Source: Sedimenticola selenatireducens
GTDB taxonomy: Bacteria; Pseudomonadota; Gammaproteobacteria; Chromatiales; Chromatiaceae
Reading direction: 5' to 3'
Length of the DNA: 64,000 nucleotides
NCBI RefSeq assembly: GCF_007625115.1
Contig: NZ_VMNH01000016.1
Span: 121,962 to 185,961 of the forward strand
Below the pieces are notes generated by a model, which saw nothing but the letters and a program-made list of their open reading frames with translations, had not been told where the DNA came from and did not search any database. The position numbers were made by a program, and so were the translations under genes. Positions 62,661-64,000 of this stretch are shown here, in pieces. Position 1 is the first letter of the stretch, and every line of letters begins with the position of its first letter.

Positions 62661-63319
62661 ATATGGAAGAGTTAATAACCAAGGGTGGGCCGGTGGTCTG
62701 GATATTGGTCGGATATTCAGCCATTGGTGTAGCCATTGTAATCGAACGATCGCTCCTTTTTTTACGCCAGCGAAGATTACCCACTCAGATCGTCAAGGGA
62801 TTGGGTTCACTGCTTGATCACCCGAAAGTATTAACTGAATCAGGTATGGTGCAAGGCCCAGAATATCGGATTGTTGATGCGATAGTTACTGCAGATGCAG
62901 AAGGTGTTAAGGATTTAAGAAGCGTGGGTGATCGTGTCCGCAGTCATGAGCTTCAGCGGATGGAGTTTGGTCTGCGCACGTTGGGTATTCTGGGTAACAC
63001 AGCTCCACTTCTTGGGCTACTTGGGACCATAACAGGCATGATTAAAGCCTTCATGGTGATTGAGCAGGCTGGCGGAAAAGTTGATGCCCAGGCGTTGGCC
63101 GGCGGAATATGGGAGGCCATGATTACCACAGGTGTAGGACTGGCTGTTGCTATCCCGTTATTAATCCTGCTGCATTTTCTTGAAGGCGCTGTAGAGCGCC
63201 GCAACCAATCTATGAATACCTGCATTGCATTATTACTTGAGCGCAGGGGTAATGGTCGGTTGAGTGAGGTCAATCAGGATCAGCCACATCATTGGGAGCA
63301 GATAACGGATGGCGTCTGA
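62657..63319 (+). CDS. exbB: ExbB/TolQ/MotA-family proton channel
   Basis: A 220-residue three-segment membrane protein of the ExbB/TolQ family: an N-terminal segment, a cytoplasmic domain, then paired segments with GNTAPLLGLLGTITGMIKAF and GLAVAIPLLILL. It converts proton-motive force into TonB movement with ExbD. ATG 62657 in an ATGA overlap is preferred to TTG 62645. It belongs to the receptor operon and is probably dedicated to it. Confidence 0.93.
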   Translation: MNMEELITKGGPVVWILVGYSAIGVAIVIERSLLFLRQRRLPTQIVKGLGSLLDHPKVLTESGMVQGPEYRIVDAIVTADAEGVKDLRSVGDRVRSHELQRMEFGLRTLGILGNTAPLLGLLGTITGMIKAFMVIEQAGGKVDAQALAGGIWEAMITTGVGLAVAIPLLILLHFLEGAVERRNQSMNTCIALLLERRGNGRLSEVNQDQPHHWEQITDGV

Positions 63320-63710
63320 ACCGAGGCGTCGCTCTAATGTGGTGTTAAACCTGACACCATTGATTGATATTGTTTTTCTGCTTTTGGTTTTCTTTATGCT
63401 CACAGCGCACTTTATTGAAGAGGAGCGCATTGACATTCAGTTGCCTAGAGCGAGTAGTAGTGATCGCCTGGAAAATGATCAATATATAACCGTTCATCTC
63501 ACTCCGGAAGGAGTGCTCTATGTTGATGGGGTCATTACGGATCTGTCTGATTTAACAGAAGTCCTAAAGGGTGCGCTACATTCTCCCGAGAAAAATTTTG
63601 TACGCCTGAAGGGTGATCAACAGGCCCAGTTTGGGAAAGCCGTTCAAATTATCGATGCAGTGCGCTTGGCTGGGGCAGGTGCCTTGGATATACAAACTGA
63701 GAAGCCGTGA
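63309..63710 (+). CDS. exbD: ExbD/TolR-family protein
   Basis: A 133-residue protein with one N-terminal membrane segment. The essential proton-relaying aspartate is D20 in LTPLIDIVFLLLVFFM, and the periplasmic domain follows. It overlaps exbB by 11 bases and tonB by four. Couples to ExbB and TonB. Confidence 0.93.
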   Translation: MASEPRRRSNVVLNLTPLIDIVFLLLVFFMLTAHFIEEERIDIQLPRASSSDRLENDQYITVHLTPEGVLYVDGVITDLSDLTEVLKGALHSPEKNFVRLKGDQQAQFGKAVQIIDAVRLAGAGALDIQTEKP

Positions 63711-64000
63711 TTGAACGTGATATTAATTGGCGACTGTTTGCGATTGCCGGTTCTCTTCTTATCCATTTTTTGTTGGTGGCTGGAATATGGCAGTCACAGG
63801 TTGTTACTGCCCCGGAAAGAGTGGCTCAAGTGAGCGCGACTTCTGTCCGGATTGATTTTGCTGAATTGCAACCCCAATCTGAGCCAGAGCCAGAGCCAGA
63901 GCCAGAACCTAAACCAGAACCTAAACCAGAACCTAAACCAGAACCTAAACCAGAACCTAAACCAGAACCTAAACCAGAACCTAAACCAGAACCTAAACCA
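63707..64000 (+). CDS. tonB: TonB protein, 3' end outside window
   Basis: The gene starts at GTG 63707 in a GTGA overlap with exbD and is open to the window edge. The membrane segment has S16-LLI-H20, the SxxxH motif by which TonB contacts ExbB. The periplasmic part begins with a short linker, then a proline-rich (Glu-Pro/Lys-Pro) rod whose coding DNA is a 12-base repeat. The C-terminal receptor-binding domain lies beyond the window. Its place beside a receptor, exbB and exbD makes it dedicated to this uptake system. Confidence 0.92.
   Translation, partial: MIERDINWRLFAIAGSLLIHFLLVAGIWQSQVVTAPERVAQVSATSVRIDFAELQPQSEPEPEPEPEPKPEPKPEPKPEPKPEPKPEPKPEPKPEPKP
63881..64000 (+). repeat. tandem repeat in tonB (Glu-Pro/Lys-Pro codons)
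   Basis: GAGCCA codon pairs (63881-63903) are followed by about eight copies of a 12-base unit, GAACCTAAACCA, reaching the window end. The peptide repeat is E-P-K-P. Repeat number is likely variable, and this is a place where assembly may be uncertain. Confidence 0.93.

Overview
The window reads as an ordinary, gene-dense piece of chromosome from a gammaproteobacterium. No rRNA, tRNA, insertion sequence, phage gene or CRISPR array is visible. The closest match in gene content is the sulfur-oxidising, facultatively anaerobic Chromatiales-like group (Sedimenticola-type). That placement is an inference from recalled gene content, not from a search. The supporting content is a menaquinone operon, a cytochrome c4-dsbA-endonuclease-diguanylate cyclase order like that of Pseudomonas, znuACB-zur, a VC_2705-type acetate-family symporter with its DUF4212 subunit, the glyoxylate shunt with AceK, and benzoate-CoA ligase with an aromatic-acid-type ABC importer.

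Layout. 1-7 kb: a DUF2868/DUF3482 GTPase pair cut by the window edge, a PepSY-response regulator-histidine kinase operon, a WGR/alarmone-hydrolase-like pair, and an EF-hand protein. 7-17 kb: a diheme cytochrome c and menaquinone synthesis. The minus-strand operon is menF-menD-menB-menA-menC, followed by a D-cysteine-desulfhydrase-like gene, a tautomerase and a lone lipoyl domain; menE converges on it. 17-21 kb: cytochrome c4, dsbA, an endonuclease-fold protein and a diguanylate cyclase. 21-25 kb: a zinc regulon with a clear Zur-box palindrome between a zinc-ribbon gene and znuA-znuC-znuB-zur-yidD. 25-30 kb: a long GAPDH, phaB, two unrecognised proteins and a DnaQ-like exonuclease.

30-38 kb: a DUF294 signalling nucleotidyltransferase, a 52-bp tandem repeat, the symporter pair, a Cu/Zn-type permease, a HIT-fold protein and a GGDEF-EAL protein. 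39-49 kb: one minus-strand operon of benzoate-CoA ligase, LivJHMGF-type transporter, sensor kinase and sigma-54 activator, with a sigma-54-like promoter in front. 49-56 kb: rraA, aceBA, divergent aceK, and alanine/serine-glyoxylate aminotransferase, so glyoxylate is both made and consumed here. 57-64 kb: a compact operon running off the end: TonB-dependent receptor, a secreted membrane-anchored protein, a membrane polyferredoxin, a CcdA/DsbD-like membrane protein with paired cysteines, ExbB, ExbD and TonB.

The last operon is the best candidate for an under-described system. It couples outer-membrane import with two membrane redox proteins, suggesting that a substrate (probably a metal or metal complex) is reduced in the periplasm during uptake. 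The second is the menaquinone operon extended by three genes not known from that pathway. The third is the zinc-ribbon protein that appears to share a Zur operator with the zinc importer. All functional statements rest on motif reading and family knowledge; no search could be run.
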